A stretch of DNA of 64,000 bases, taken from the NCBI GenBank assembly GCA_031550435.1, contig JAVBOO010000012.1:3247-67246 (forward strand). The letters are read 5' to 3'. Below, in pieces: positions 1 through 9,370 of the stretch. The notes under the pieces were generated by a model that had not been told where the DNA came from, made no database searches, and worked only from the letters and a program-made list of their open reading frames with translations. Position 1 is the stretch's first letter. Each line of letters begins with the position of its first letter. The translations under genes were made by a program, and so were the position numbers. The stretch is from JAVBOO01 sp031550435. Its GTDB lineage: Bacteria; Bacillota; Clostridia; Lachnospirales; WRAX01.

Positions 1-1167
1 CAATGCCCCTGTTATAATCAGCAGAAGCTCGATCTTAACCTTGTCTCCGAGCGGGCCGAATAACGCTATTCCGAGAGGCATAGCCAGTCCGCTCAGCATC
101 GACATTGCGCTGAACACCCGCCCCATCAGCTGAGGAGGAATTTTCGTCTGCATCAGCGTCATGCTTGGTGTGTTGTAGAGCGGCATAGTACAGCCGCAGA
201 ATATCATAACGCCTATATATACCCAAAAATTCGGCGTCACGCCGAAAAGCAGCGTCGACAGGCCAAACAGCAGCCATGCGAGTACCATAGTGTGTACTTT
301 GTTCTTAAAACCGCCCCAGACGGATATGGCTATTCCTCCAATCATCATGCCTACAGCAAAGACAATCTCAATCAATGCAAGCCGCCAGACATCTTCGCCA
401 AAAGTTCTTCTGACCTGAAGCGGTGTCAGCATCGCCGCGGGCGAAGCCAGAATCATGAACAGCGCCGAGGCAACAAACAGGGTTTTTAGCCAAGCCTGCC
501 CGACGATAAAACGCAGGCCTTCCTTCATCTCATTATAATAAGCCCTTGCCCCCGCGCTGTGTTCTCCTTGATTTTCGGCGGAGGAAACCTTTACGCAAAA
601 GAAAACCACGGCGATTCCTACGGCGGCCGTAATTACGTCTATAAAAAATATTGTCTCAATCGGCAAAAAGGTCAACAGCGCGCCGGCAACCATAGGCGCG
701 GCAAACATAGTGAGAGACTGCGCCGCGCTCTGTATACCGTTAAACCGCGCCAAATGCTCTTTGGGCACAATCTGAGGAATCAACGCGCTAACCGCCGGCT
801 GCTGCACTCCCTGCCCGATACTTCTGGCCATAACCGCAAACAACAGCACCCATACGCTCCTGACACCCGCGAGATATAAAAGCGCGAGGACAAGCGTTAT
901 CACAGCTATAGCACCGTCAGAAATATTTACAAGATATTTGCGGTTGTGCCTGTCTGCCCAAACTCCGGCAAACGGCGATATAAATACCATCGGCAGCATT
1001 GCGGCGCAAGTGAAAAGCGCCACAAAAATGCCCGACTGCTTCTCTATCGTGACATGCCATGTAATCGCATGAGAAACCAGCATTGAGCCGAACATAGACA
1101 TAAACTGCCCCGAAATGAAAAATACCGCGTTTCGTTTCCATTTACTTGAGTCAACTTTGGTTTGCAT
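1..1167 (-). CDS. MFS exporter, partial (3' end beyond the window)
   Basis: The frame is open from an ATG at 1165-1167 down to base 1 without a stop, so 389 residues are seen and the C-terminus lies outside the window. A Shine-Dalgarno AAGGAGA precedes the ATG. The protein is hydrophobic with many predicted membrane segments. It carries the loop 2-3 motif GVWADRHNRK near residue 70, a form of MFS motif A typical of the DHA3 drug and siderophore exporters (MefA/EntS-like). A GRVFSAMSML segment near residue 355 also fits that group. It probably exports a small molecule by proton antiport, but the substrate cannot be told. It lies 86 bp downstream of an ABC exporter on the same strand, so the two may be cotranscribed. 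Confidence 0.85.
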   Translation of the reverse strand, partial: MQTKVDSSKWKRNAVFFISGQFMSMFGSMLVSHAITWHVTIEKQSGIFVALFTCAAMLPMVFISPFAGVWADRHNRKYLVNISDGAIAVITLVLALLYLAGVRSVWVLLFAVMARSIGQGVQQPAVSALIPQIVPKEHLARFNGIQSAAQSLTMFAAPMVAGALLTFLPIETIFFIDVITAAVGIAVVFFCVKVSSAENQGEHSAGARAYYNEMKEGLRFIVGQAWLKTLFVASALFMILASPAAMLTPLQVRRTFGEDVWRLALIEIVFAVGMMIGGIAISVWGGFKNKVHTMVLAWLLFGLSTLLFGVTPNFWVYIGVMIFCGCTMPLYNTPSMTLMQTKIPPQLMGRVFSAMSMLSGLAMPLGIALFGPLGDKVKIELLLIITGAL

Positions 1168-1253
1168 AATCCGGTCTCCTTATACAGTGTTATTAGTATT
1201 ACTTTTCCTTAACAGGATGCCATTCGCTGTGCAACCGTTCAAAGTAGAGTTCG

Positions 1254-3002
1254 TCATATCCTGATTCTTTCTTCGGCAAACTGCATATTGTACAGCTTCC
1301 TGTAAATCCCGTCTTTTGCCATAAGCTCCGAATGCGTTCCGTCTTCCGCAATACCGTTTTCGGTAAGTACCAGTATACGCTCTGCGTTTTTTATCGTTGA
1401 AAGCCTGTGCGCGATTACAAACGTGGTACGATTCTTAGCCAATCTCTCAAAACTGTCCTGAACGATCTGTTCGCTTTCGTTATCTAAAGATGATGTTGCT
1501 TCGTCGAATATAAGTATGGGCGGATTCTTAAGAAAAACTCTGGCTATAGATATCCTTTGCTTTTGACCTCCGGAAAGCTTTATACCTCTTTGCCCGATAT
1601 AGGTGTCATAACCTTCCGGCAGCTTCATGATGAACTCGTGAGCGTTCGCGTTCTTTGCCGCCTCAACGACTTCCTCTCTCGTCGGGTTCGCTTTTCCGTA
1701 ACTGATGTTTTCGTAAACCGTACCCGCAAACAGGTACACATCCTGCTGAACGCTTCCGATATTTTGCCTGAGTGATTCTTGGGTAACACTGCGCACATCC
1801 GTACCGTCTATTTCCACGCTGCCTTCAGTCACATCATAAAACCTCGGTATGAGGTTGCAAAGCGTTGTTTTGCCTACACCGGACGAGCCGACAAGGGCTA
1901 TGTACGAACCCTTTTTCGCCTTAAGACTCAAATTCTTAAGCACATAGTCCGACTCGAAAGAATATCTGAAGCCGACGTTTTTAAATTCTATGCTTCCGCT
2001 TACATTCGTTAGCTCAGCGGCACCTTCAACATCGTCGATATCGGGCGTTATATCCATTATTTCAAGAAAACGCGTAAAACCCGTCATCCCGTTCTGATAC
2101 TGCTCGGTGAACCTTATCAGTTGCTGGATAGGGCTGATAAGCAGATTAATATACAAAAGAAACGTTATAAGGTCAGACATTTTCAGTATGTTGTTGAGTA
2201 TCAACAGTCCTCCTCCGACGGCGACAACCGCATTGACAATAGCGAGCAGCAGACCTATGCCCCCGTGGAAACCGGCCATTACTCTGTACGCGCGTCTTTT
2301 GGATTTAACGAACCCTTCGTTTCCCTCGTTAAACTTATCGATTTCGAGTCCTTCGTTTGCGAATGACTTAACTACTCTTATCCCGGAAAGCGAATCTTCG
2401 ATACGCATGTTTATGTCGGCAACGCTTTCGCGGTTCTTTTTGAACGCGGCGTTCATTTTTCTGTTCGATTTAAACGCGAACAAACCGACTGCCGGCAGGA
2501 AAGCGAATATAACCAGCGTCAGGAGCCAATTTATATTGATAAGAACAATAAAAGAACCGAGTATTCTGACGAACGAAATTACAAGATCCTCGGGCCCGTG
2601 GTGCGAAAGCTCCGTCATATCGTTTAGATCATGGGTAATTCTACTCATCAGCTGGCCGGTTTTTCTTTCGTCATAGAAGCTGAACGGCAAACGCTGCAAG
2701 TGTGTGAAAATTTCCTTGCGCATATCGTATTCGATTTTCGCTCCGGTAACGTGACCGTAATAATTAATGAAAAAATTGCTGACATACTCAATAACCATCA
2801 AACCGATAAAAGCGGCAAGCACTTTAAATATCAGCTGTATACCCTCGTCCCTCGGAAGGGCTGTCGCCTGAGCGGTAATAACTCTGACAAGCATCGGGTA
2901 GGCCAGAGCCGTGAGTGACGCAACAAAGGCGAAAAACAAATCGGCGATTATCATACCTTTATAGGGTTTGTAATATGTCAAAAAACGCTTGAATTTACTC
3001 AA
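1254..3002 (-). CDS. ABC exporter, fused membrane and ATPase domains
   Basis: This 582-residue protein has the half-transporter layout of the MsbA/LmrA group. Residues about 1-310 form a six-helix membrane domain, followed by an ATPase domain with Walker A GSSGVGKTT (near 370), signature LSGGQKQR (near 480), Walker B ILIFDEATSSLD (near 500) and the switch histidine in IAHRLST. All catalytic positions are intact. Such proteins act as homodimers or heterodimers and export lipids, peptides or drugs; no partner half-transporter lies beside it, so a homodimer is likely. The start is TTG (3000-3002) behind AAGGGG. The stop of the upstream YgiQ gene is only 10 bp away, so these genes appear to be one transcription unit. 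Confidence 0.93.
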   Translation of the reverse strand: MSKFKRFLTYYKPYKGMIIADLFFAFVASLTALAYPMLVRVITAQATALPRDEGIQLIFKVLAAFIGLMVIEYVSNFFINYYGHVTGAKIEYDMRKEIFTHLQRLPFSFYDERKTGQLMSRITHDLNDMTELSHHGPEDLVISFVRILGSFIVLININWLLTLVIFAFLPAVGLFAFKSNRKMNAAFKKNRESVADINMRIEDSLSGIRVVKSFANEGLEIDKFNEGNEGFVKSKRRAYRVMAGFHGGIGLLLAIVNAVVAVGGGLLILNNILKMSDLITFLLYINLLISPIQQLIRFTEQYQNGMTGFTRFLEIMDITPDIDDVEGAAELTNVSGSIEFKNVGFRYSFESDYVLKNLSLKAKKGSYIALVGSSGVGKTTLCNLIPRFYDVTEGSVEIDGTDVRSVTQESLRQNIGSVQQDVYLFAGTVYENISYGKANPTREEVVEAAKNANAHEFIMKLPEGYDTYIGQRGIKLSGGQKQRISIARVFLKNPPILIFDEATSSLDNESEQIVQDSFERLAKNRTTFVIAHRLSTIKNAERILVLTENGIAEDGTHSELMAKDGIYRKLYNMQFAEERIRI

Positions 3003-3012
3003 TTTTATCCCC

Positions 3013-4989
3013 TTAGTGTTTTTTCTTGTGTACGTTTCTTATAGTTTTCTTCTTTGTTTTGAAGCCATTGTCTCTGATGCCGCGTTCTTCGCCTCTCTGC
3101 CCGGCTCCCTGTGTTTTTTTGCCGCCAAGACCGTCAGACTCTGGGGCCTTTTTTTGCCACGGTTTTTCGCCCTGCCGCGCAAATTGCCTTCCCTGAGCTT
3201 TTCTCGGTCTGATAAGACATTTCGCGCCGAAACCTATCAAGTCATCCCTGCCGGCTTTTGTAAGCGCTTCTTTGACCAGCTCATAGTTCTGAGGAAGCCT
3301 ATACTGTATGAGCGCCCTTTGCATAGCCTTTTCATGCGGATTTTTCGGTACATATACCTCTTTGCCCGTTTCGGGATCAATACCGGTATAGTACATGCAT
3401 GTCGATACTGTCGCCGGGGTAGGATAAAAATCCTGAACTTGCTCGGGGTTCATCTTGCGCTCATGCAAAAATTCCGCAAGCTCTATCGCGGATTTTAGCG
3501 TGCTTCCGGGGTGAGACGACATAAGATAAGGTACAACATATTGCTCCATGCCAAGCCTATTGTTCATGTTCGCAAATTTAGCGACAAAATCCTCATATAC
3601 ACTTCTCCCCGGCTTTCCCATCATACGCAAAACATCGTCGCTGACGTGTTCCGGAGCTATTTTAAGCTGACCGCTGACATGGTATTTTGTCAGCTGTTCA
3701 AGAAAATCGCTTTTCTTGTCCGAAAGCAAATAATCATAGCGTATGCCCGAGCGTATAAACACTTTTTTGATACCGGGCAACTCACGCAAGCTTTTGAGCA
3801 GCTTGATATAATCAGAATGATCCGAATCTAAATTTTTGCAGGGAGCGGGAAACAAGCAGCGCTTATTATTGCATACGCCGCTCTCGATCTGTTTTTTACA
3901 GGCCGCTTTTCTGAAATTAGCGGTAGGTCCGCCGACATCATGGATATATCCTTTAAAATCCGGCTCGTTCGTAAACCTTACCGCTTCTTCGATAATAGAC
4001 TTATGGCTCCTTGATGTCACCGTTCTGCCCTGATGAAATGTGAGCGCGCAAAAATTGCAGCTGCCGAAGCAGCCTCTGCTGCTCGCGATACTGAACTTAA
4101 CTTCCTCTATCGCCGGAACCCCCAAGCCCTTGTCACTATACATTCTGTGCGGGGCGTTCATCAGCTTCATGGAATAAACCTCGTCAAGCTCTCTTTCTGA
4201 AAGAGGCTTCGCGGGAACGTTCTGCACTACATATATACCTTCGTATTTTTCCGCCAAAGGAACGGCTGTTATCCAATCCGTGTTTTCATACTGCAATTTG
4301 AAACTTTCCGCATATAAAGCCTTGTTTTTATAAACCACCGCGTAGGAAGGAAGCTCGATACAATTTTTTATGTCAGTTATATCATTTGTCTTAAAAACCG
4401 TTCCCGGCTCATCTCTTATATCCGTGATTTTCTCGCCGTTTTTCAGCCTTTCGGCAATTTTACATATCTGTCTTTCGCCCATACCGTAAACGATGATATC
4501 ACATCCGGACTCGAGCAAGATCGAGCGGCGCAGCTTGTCGGAAATATAATCATAATGAGCAAGTCTTCTAAGACTTGCCTCGATTCCGCCGGTTATCACG
4601 GGTACGTTCGGATACAGCTGTTTAATTTTATTACAATACACTATCGTTGCTCTATCGGGACGAAGTCCGATTTGTCCGCCCGGAGAGTAGCTGTCTTTTT
4701 GTCTGCGTTTTTTCGCGACGGAATAATGATTAACCATCGGGTCGATATTTCCGCCTGTTACCAAAAAAGCCAACTTGGGTCTTCCGAACACCCCGAAGCT
4801 GTCAAGCCGGTTCCATTCCGGCTGGGCAATCACTCCGACCGAATACCCTCTTTTTTCAAGCAATCTTCCGATTAAGGCCGCACCGAACGATATGTGATCA
4901 ACATATGCGTCACCGGTCACAAGCACAAAATCAACACCGTCAAGTCCCCTTTGACGCATTTCCTCGGCCGTTACAGGCATGAAATCCAT
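3013..4989 (-). CDS. YgiQ-family radical SAM protein
   Basis: This 658-residue protein matches the YgiQ (UPF0313) family in length and layout: an N-terminal cobalamin-binding-like region, then a radical SAM core, then a basic tail. The [4Fe-4S] motif is in SSRGCFGSCNFC near residue 310, followed by the family-typical HQGR. The last ~60 residues are very rich in Lys, Arg and Gly, as often seen in the family. The reaction catalysed by YgiQ proteins is not established. The ATG at 4987-4989 is preceded only by a weak GAGAG. It is separated by 12 bp from the stop of the upstream rRNA methyltransferase and is probably cotranscribed with it. Confidence 0.93.
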   Translation of the reverse strand: MDFMPVTAEEMRQRGLDGVDFVLVTGDAYVDHISFGAALIGRLLEKRGYSVGVIAQPEWNRLDSFGVFGRPKLAFLVTGGNIDPMVNHYSVAKKRRQKDSYSPGGQIGLRPDRATIVYCNKIKQLYPNVPVITGGIEASLRRLAHYDYISDKLRRSILLESGCDIIVYGMGERQICKIAERLKNGEKITDIRDEPGTVFKTNDITDIKNCIELPSYAVVYKNKALYAESFKLQYENTDWITAVPLAEKYEGIYVVQNVPAKPLSERELDEVYSMKLMNAPHRMYSDKGLGVPAIEEVKFSIASSRGCFGSCNFCALTFHQGRTVTSRSHKSIIEEAVRFTNEPDFKGYIHDVGGPTANFRKAACKKQIESGVCNNKRCLFPAPCKNLDSDHSDYIKLLKSLRELPGIKKVFIRSGIRYDYLLSDKKSDFLEQLTKYHVSGQLKIAPEHVSDDVLRMMGKPGRSVYEDFVAKFANMNNRLGMEQYVVPYLMSSHPGSTLKSAIELAEFLHERKMNPEQVQDFYPTPATVSTCMYYTGIDPETGKEVYVPKNPHEKAMQRALIQYRLPQNYELVKEALTKAGRDDLIGFGAKCLIRPRKAQGRQFARQGEKPWQKKAPESDGLGGKKTQGAGQRGEERGIRDNGFKTKKKTIRNVHKKKH

Positions 4990-5001
4990 AATACACTCTC
5001 G

Positions 5002-6336
5002 CTATAATAATTTTCTGTTCTTCATTCTCCCGTTCACGGTCTTTCCGAAACCCAGCGGATGACCGTCGCAGCAAAACAAATTATAACCCTCTGCAGTACC
5101 CGCGTCAAACGAAAGTCCTGCCAAATAATCGGAAACCTGCCTGCTTTCCGAATCAAAGCTGACGGTTCCCGAAAAATCGTCGGATCTGAGCGCCATGGCT
5201 AAGGCCTGCGACGGTTCGAACTTAGCACCCTTTACCTCTCCCAGATACAGCCCGGGCCTTACAACTTTTATTCCACGCATATCCGGCAGGTCTTCCGGCA
5301 ATAAATACAAATGATCCTTTCGCCGCTCAAAGCGCTCGGATACAAAGAATCCGTCCGAAATATACTTTGACCGAAACTCACCGAACTCTGCGCCCGCGGC
5401 TGACTTGACCGTTTCGTTCTTGTCGTATCGAGTGAAACGACCGTCTTTTTTCCTGAATATCGCCGTGAAGTGCCCTTCCCCCTTTGCTTTGTGAGGGAAA
5501 ATCCTTGCGCAGCCGGTAAAGCCGTTGAGCCCGGCAGATATGCCGTGTTTCCGTGTTTCTGCGGAAACAAGCTCAAATTCTCCGAACAACCCGAGAAATT
5601 TTTCAACCGTCCCTTCGTTTTCGGTCGTGTTGAATGTACAGGTCGAATACGACATCATGCCGCCTTGCTTAAGCATTTTTGCGCAGGACACGAGTATGTC
5701 GAGCTGGATAACCGAGCATTCCGAGGGGCTGTATCTCTCCCACTCCGAAACGGCTCCCGTGTCCTTCCGGAACATGCCCTCTCCCGAACAGGGAGCATCG
5801 ACCAGTATTTTGTCAAAAAAACCGGGCAAACGCAGAGAAAGTCTCTCGGGGACATCGTTAGTCACAACGCAGTTTTTTATTCCGGCCTGCTCGATGTTTT
5901 TTACAAGCGGTATACATCTCGAGGCCTTGTTATCGTTAGAAACTATCAAGCCCGTTCCTTTAAGCTTGGAGGCGAGCTGAGTCGTCTTCCCGCCCGGGGC
6001 GGCGCAAATATCGAGAACCTTGTCGCCTTCGCGTATTTCGAGCAAAGCCGCCGGAAGCATTGCGGAAGGCTCCTGTATATAGAAAAGCCCCGCCTGATAC
6101 AGAGCAGACTTCGATGGCCTGTCCCCCTCGGAAAAATAAAACCCCGTATCGCACCACGGGACGCGCTCGTTCAAAAATTTAAGCTTTGACTCCAAAAAGT
6201 ATGCGTCGGTCTTTAGCTCGTTTACCCTGAGCCCGCTAACGCCCGGCATGGAGAGCGACTTGATAAACTCCCCGTACTCGGACTCTCCAAACATGTTCTT
6301 CATAGAGCTGTGAAATTTTTCCGGTAATTCTTTCAT
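5002..6336 (-). CDS. rsmF: rRNA (cytosine-C5) methyltransferase, RsmF/NOL1-NOP2-Sun type
   Basis: This 444-residue protein is an SAM-dependent m5C RNA methyltransferase. The SAM-binding motif DICAAPGGKTT is near residue 110. The two catalytic cysteines of the family are visible in DAPCSGEGMFRKD (near 180) and STCTFNTTENE (near 232). The C-terminal ~150 residues correspond to the extra domains of Firmicutes RsmF-like proteins. The target is probably 16S rRNA, but the exact base, and strict orthology to E. coli RsmF/YebU, cannot be shown here. It is the first gene of a leftward unit with YgiQ and the ABC exporter. Confidence 0.9.
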   Translation of the reverse strand: MKELPEKFHSSMKNMFGESEYGEFIKSLSMPGVSGLRVNELKTDAYFLESKLKFLNERVPWCDTGFYFSEGDRPSKSALYQAGLFYIQEPSAMLPAALLEIREGDKVLDICAAPGGKTTQLASKLKGTGLIVSNDNKASRCIPLVKNIEQAGIKNCVVTNDVPERLSLRLPGFFDKILVDAPCSGEGMFRKDTGAVSEWERYSPSECSVIQLDILVSCAKMLKQGGMMSYSTCTFNTTENEGTVEKFLGLFGEFELVSAETRKHGISAGLNGFTGCARIFPHKAKGEGHFTAIFRKKDGRFTRYDKNETVKSAAGAEFGEFRSKYISDGFFVSERFERRKDHLYLLPEDLPDMRGIKVVRPGLYLGEVKGAKFEPSQALAMALRSDDFSGTVSFDSESRQVSDYLAGLSFDAGTAEGYNLFCCDGHPLGFGKTVNGRMKNRKLL

Positions 6337-6444
6337 TTGATTTTTTTCCTTTATGAAGTTATATTATTATCCGGCTTTACAGGGCATGTCCAAAAAACAG
6401 TTTGATAGACTCAAACATCACGGGCAAGCGCCTAAAATTGGAAG

Positions 6445-6556
6445 TGTTGAAAATTGCGCACGAAACCCACTTTAGTTGGTTGAGCGAGCGGCGCTATCCA
6501 TTGAAAAATGGTGTTTTTCCATTTTTAATGGATAGCCGCAAGGCGATTTTTCAACA
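6445..6556. repeat. Family A palindromic repeat, copy 1 (full length)
   Basis: The element is about 112 bp with terminal inverted repeats TGTTGAAAATTGCG at the left and GCGATTTTTCAACA at the right. Two internal hairpins are visible: a short one (AACC/GGTT near 6465-6481) and a long one with arms near 6494-6510 and 6518-6533 around TGTTTTT. A second full copy is at 21878-21988, and partial copies are near 37189, 16104 and 40003. It lies in the 460 bp gap between the divergent rsmF and the 78-residue gene, which otherwise holds only a family B repeat. Confidence 0.85.
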
Positions 6557-6591
6557 TGCCCAAATTCGGTTTTTTCTTTTGAGCTGTTGAT

Positions 6592-6690
6592 GCGACAATT
6601 AAACCGGTCGCTAAACTTGTCGCCTCAATCCCCCTTAGGCCCACAGAGCCGGGCGGTGTAAGGGGTGGTGATTAAACCGCATGGTTTAAC
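6592..6690 (+). repeat. Family B three-hairpin repeat, copy 1
   Basis: This ~99 bp unit folds into three successive stems: CGACAA/TTGTCG, then CCCCTTA/TAAGGGG, then TTAAACC/GGTTTAA. Related copies are at 22869-22943, 43391-43485 (inverted), 58836-58930 and, more diverged, 39098-39173. It follows family A copy 1 by about 35 bp. Confidence 0.85.
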
Positions 6691-6796
6691 GGGGGGGCAA
6701 TACTAAAACTGCGGCTACTTCGAGTAAAAATGAATAATCGGATACCCGCGCCGAATAGAATCTGTACAAAACAATTATCAGAAACGGAGGACGCAA

Positions 6797-7033
6797 ATGG
6801 TAAGCATAACCGAAGTAACCGTATTCAGCGTTGACAAGAGCGATTGCGAAACTTGGAGCATCGAAGGGGAAATACTGTTTGAGGAAGATCTGACAACGCC
6901 TTTTTCAGCTGTCTACGTACACGAAGACGACGAATTCGAGGATTTCGAAATGGAAATCAATCCGGGCAGATACGACAAAAACAGGCTGAAGCAATTGATA
7001 CTCAGAGCTGCTAAAGAGTGCGATGATATATAA
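6797..7033 (+). CDS. Small acidic protein of unknown function
   Basis: This 78-residue protein starts at an ATG behind a good Shine-Dalgarno (CGGAGGACGCAA). It is strongly acidic (about a quarter Asp/Glu), with an EDDEFEDFEMEI cluster in the middle and a basic patch near NRLKQLI. It has no signal peptide or membrane segment. I do not recognise a family. It stands alone, with family A and B repeats upstream and a convergent metallophosphoesterase downstream, so context gives no function. The ribosome site and regular codon use favour a real gene. Confidence 0.65.
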   Translation: MVSITEVTVFSVDKSDCETWSIEGEILFEEDLTTPFSAVYVHEDDEFEDFEMEINPGRYDKNRLKQLILRAAKECDDI

Positions 7034-7129
7034 ACCGCAAAGCCTTTGCCGCTGATTTAGCAGTCATTTATTACTCACCGCAAAACGCGTTGGCAAACCG
7101 GTACGAAAAGTACTCTGATACAGTTCGCC

Positions 7130-7843
7130 TCAGAGCAGCCTGAGCGGCCTGAAATCCAGATAGTCAGACGAAGTAAGTATATACTCGACGCCTTCTATAA
7201 CTCCGGTTTCTGCCGCATCACACGCTTTATCGTGCAAATGCCCGAAAATAACTTTTCGCACGGGATAGCTTTTTATCAGCTCCAAGAATCCGGAACCCTT
7301 TACCCTTGAAACATACGGCGGAAAATGCAGAACACAGATAATGTTTTCGGCATTTTCCCTTACGGCTGCGTCAAAAGAGTTTTTTAGCCTTAGTATCTCC
7401 CGGTTGTAGATCTTTGCGTCGTTCGCCTTCACATAGTCCGCCGCTTCGGGGCAAAGCCAGCCCCTGGTTCCGCAGATATGAAAGCTTTCGTACTTTATGC
7501 AGTTGCCCTTCGCCAATAATGCGATTTCGGGATATTTCCCGTAGAATTTCGAAGCCGAGTCAAACCAATAATCATGATTTCCGAGGCTAATAATTTTTTC
7601 GCCGGGCAGGGAGCGAATAAGCTCCATGTCCGGCTCCAACTCTTTCTCACTCATTGCCCAAGAAACATCACCGTTAATGATTACGGTGTCGTCGTCCGAC
7701 ACCGTTTCCGCCCAATTACGTATAAGCCTGTCACTGTGATTTTCCCAGTTCCGACCAAACACATCCATCGGTTTATTAACCGCCCCGCTCAAATGCAGGT
7801 CACCGATAGCGTATAACACATCGCACCCCGTTCCGATATACAC
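7130..7843 (-). CDS. Calcineurin-like metallophosphoesterase
   Basis: This protein, up to 237 residues long, carries the full metal-binding set of the calcineurin-like family: IGDLHLS, INGDVSW, LGNHDYW, a His in VLHFPPY and the closing FGHLHDKA. It should be a cytoplasmic two-metal phosphohydrolase, but the substrate is unknown. The longest frame starts at GTG 7843, only 5 bp after the upstream stop, with a weak ribosome site. GTG at 7819 follows a GGGG run and gives the start VLYAIGDLHLS, which fits the family better, so the true protein may be 229 residues. It is translationally close to the small alarmone synthetase gene upstream. Confidence 0.9.
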   Translation of the reverse strand: MYIGTGCDVLYAIGDLHLSGAVNKPMDVFGRNWENHSDRLIRNWAETVSDDDTVIINGDVSWAMSEKELEPDMELIRSLPGEKIISLGNHDYWFDSASKFYGKYPEIALLAKGNCIKYESFHICGTRGWLCPEAADYVKANDAKIYNREILRLKNSFDAAVRENAENIICVLHFPPYVSRVKGSGFLELIKSYPVRKVIFGHLHDKACDAAETGVIEGVEYILTSSDYLDFRPLRLL

Positions 7844-7848
7844 TGCTT

Positions 7849-8646
7849 TTATGCCCTGTATATCTCTCTCATAAGCTTAAGCTGCCTGTTAAACTCCATG
7901 AGTCTCTCGGCGCTTCCGCTTTCATAAATCTCGTAGAACTCGTTATTAAGCTCTTCAACTTGTTTCAGCTTGGAATTATAATGCAACACCTGTATATTCT
8001 TGAGTATCTCGTCTATAAGCTCGGCCCTGCGATCAACAAGGCTCTGCGCGTCAAGTATATCTTCTCTTATCTCGTTCATTTCGTTATCGAGCATAGCCGA
8101 AGCTTCCGATGTCGTTATCAGTCGTTCCTGGATATGCCTGGGTATGTTGCCCTTATACTTATATCTCAAAGAATGTTCAACAGTCGCCCAAAAGTCCATC
8201 GAAAGCGTACGTATCTGTATTTCGCATAATGTTTCAAAATAACCGAACGCCGTAATTACCGGATACCTGACTATCATATGATAGCTTCTGTATCCGCTCG
8301 GCTTTATATTCGTAATATAGTCCCGCTCTTTGATAATCGAGATATCCCTTGTGTCTCTTTCGCGCACCAGAGAAATCGCCCTCTCGATATCACCGATAAA
8401 CCTGCAAATTATCCTGACGCCGGCTATGTCTTCGATATCTTCAAAAATTCTGTCGTTTGGGATTTCTTTGCGTTTAGCCTTTTCTATTATGCTGGATATG
8501 CTCTTAACCCTGCCGACAACGCGCTCTATCGGAGATTGTTTATCCAGCTTCTGAAAACCCAGCGACAGGTTTTCGAGCTTAACCGTTAATTCGTTAACGG
8601 TTTGAGCATAAGGCAAAAGCTTTTCGTCCCAGTTAATAATCTCCAT
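7849..8646 (-). CDS. Small alarmone synthetase, (p)ppGpp synthetase domain only
   Basis: This 265-residue protein has only the RelA/SpoT synthetase domain, with no HD hydrolase, TGS or ACT domains, like RelQ/YjbM. Diagnostic motifs are EDIAGVRIIC (near 72), KPSGYRSYH (near 115) and EIQIRT followed by DFWATVEH. It transfers pyrophosphate from ATP to GTP or GDP to make the stringent-response alarmone. A C-terminal helical extension makes it longer than the usual ~210-residue RelQ. The ATG follows GGGAGGTAACC. A clear minus-strand promoter lies at 8725-8753. The downstream metallophosphoesterase is 5 bp away, so the pair is probably coexpressed. Confidence 0.92.
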   Translation of the reverse strand: MEIINWDEKLLPYAQTVNELTVKLENLSLGFQKLDKQSPIERVVGRVKSISSIIEKAKRKEIPNDRIFEDIEDIAGVRIICRFIGDIERAISLVRERDTRDISIIKERDYITNIKPSGYRSYHMIVRYPVITAFGYFETLCEIQIRTLSMDFWATVEHSLRYKYKGNIPRHIQERLITTSEASAMLDNEMNEIREDILDAQSLVDRRAELIDEILKNIQVLHYNSKLKQVEELNNEFYEIYESGSAERLMEFNRQLKLMREIYRA

Positions 8647-8724
8647 GGTTACCTCCCGGGGGGTAAATTAAATACCTTGATATTCATAAAAATTCATAGC
8701 TAAGCCCTTGTATTTCCAGTGCCT

Positions 8725-8753
8725 ACTATAGCATAAATAATGTCTTCTTTCAA
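8725..8753 (-). promoter_or_regulatory. Sigma-A-type promoter for the small alarmone synthetase operon
   Basis: Read on the minus strand, TTGAAA (8753-8748), a 17-bp spacer ending in TGC, and TATAGT (8730-8725) form a near-consensus promoter with an extended -10. It points to the ATG at 8646. Confidence 0.75.
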
Positions 8754-8877
8754 GAAAATATGAAAAAACTATTCCCAATACGAAAGAAAAATGTTAGAAT
8801 ATCGCATACTCGGTAAGTATCGAGAAAAACACGGTTTTCCGAATAAGCTCAGACTAGATTTTTAAGGGGGAAGTTTT

Positions 8878-9363
8878 TTGGGTTGGCTTGATATTTTAAT
8901 CATTGTCGGTATTATTCTTACCGTCGCAGTCGTTGCGTTGTATTTTCTTAACCGTTGGGCATCCCGTAAAATGGGAGACAGCCAAAACATGATAGAAAAA
9001 ACAAAGATGGAAGAAACTATTTATGTTATCGATAAAAAAAGAGATAATATAAAAAACGTTAACTTAAGCAAAGCGATAGTAGACTCTATACCCAAATACT
9101 ACAAGTTAATGAAAATGTACTTTGTTCAGGCAAAGGTCGGACCTAAAATTTTTACGCTTATGTGCGATAAAAAGGTTTTTAACGCAATTCCTGTCAAGAA
9201 AAGCGTTAGGGTTGAAATTGCCGGAATTTATATCGTAAACGTTAAGGGCATGAAGAGCGAAGCAGAAATGAAAAACGCTAAAAAGGCAAAGCAGGAAAAA
9301 GCCAAGGAGCAAGCCAAAGCTGAAGCCGCTGCTGCCAAAAATGACAAAAAGACAAAGAAATAG
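8878..9363 (+). CDS. Single-pass membrane protein with Lys/Ala-rich tail, unknown function
   Basis: This 161-residue protein starts at TTG 8878 behind AAGGGGGAAG. Residues about 4-25 form one hydrophobic segment with the N-terminus short. A folded cytoplasmic-looking region follows (about 40-120), and the last 45 residues are almost all Lys, Ala, Glu and Gln, probably an extended helix. I do not recognise a family. It lies 7 bp before a sporulation-type lipoprotein gene and rsmA, so it seems to head that transcription unit. Confidence 0.75.
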   Translation: MGWLDILIIVGIILTVAVVALYFLNRWASRKMGDSQNMIEKTKMEETIYVIDKKRDNIKNVNLSKAIVDSIPKYYKLMKMYFVQAKVGPKIFTLMCDKKVFNAIPVKKSVRVEIAGIYIVNVKGMKSEAEMKNAKKAKQEKAKEQAKAEAAAAKNDKKTKK

Positions 9364-9370
9364 GTGACTT

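Noticed and set aside
2107..2676. 189-residue plus-strand frame inside the ABC exporter
   Set aside because: It is antisense to a conserved membrane domain and has no ribosome site.
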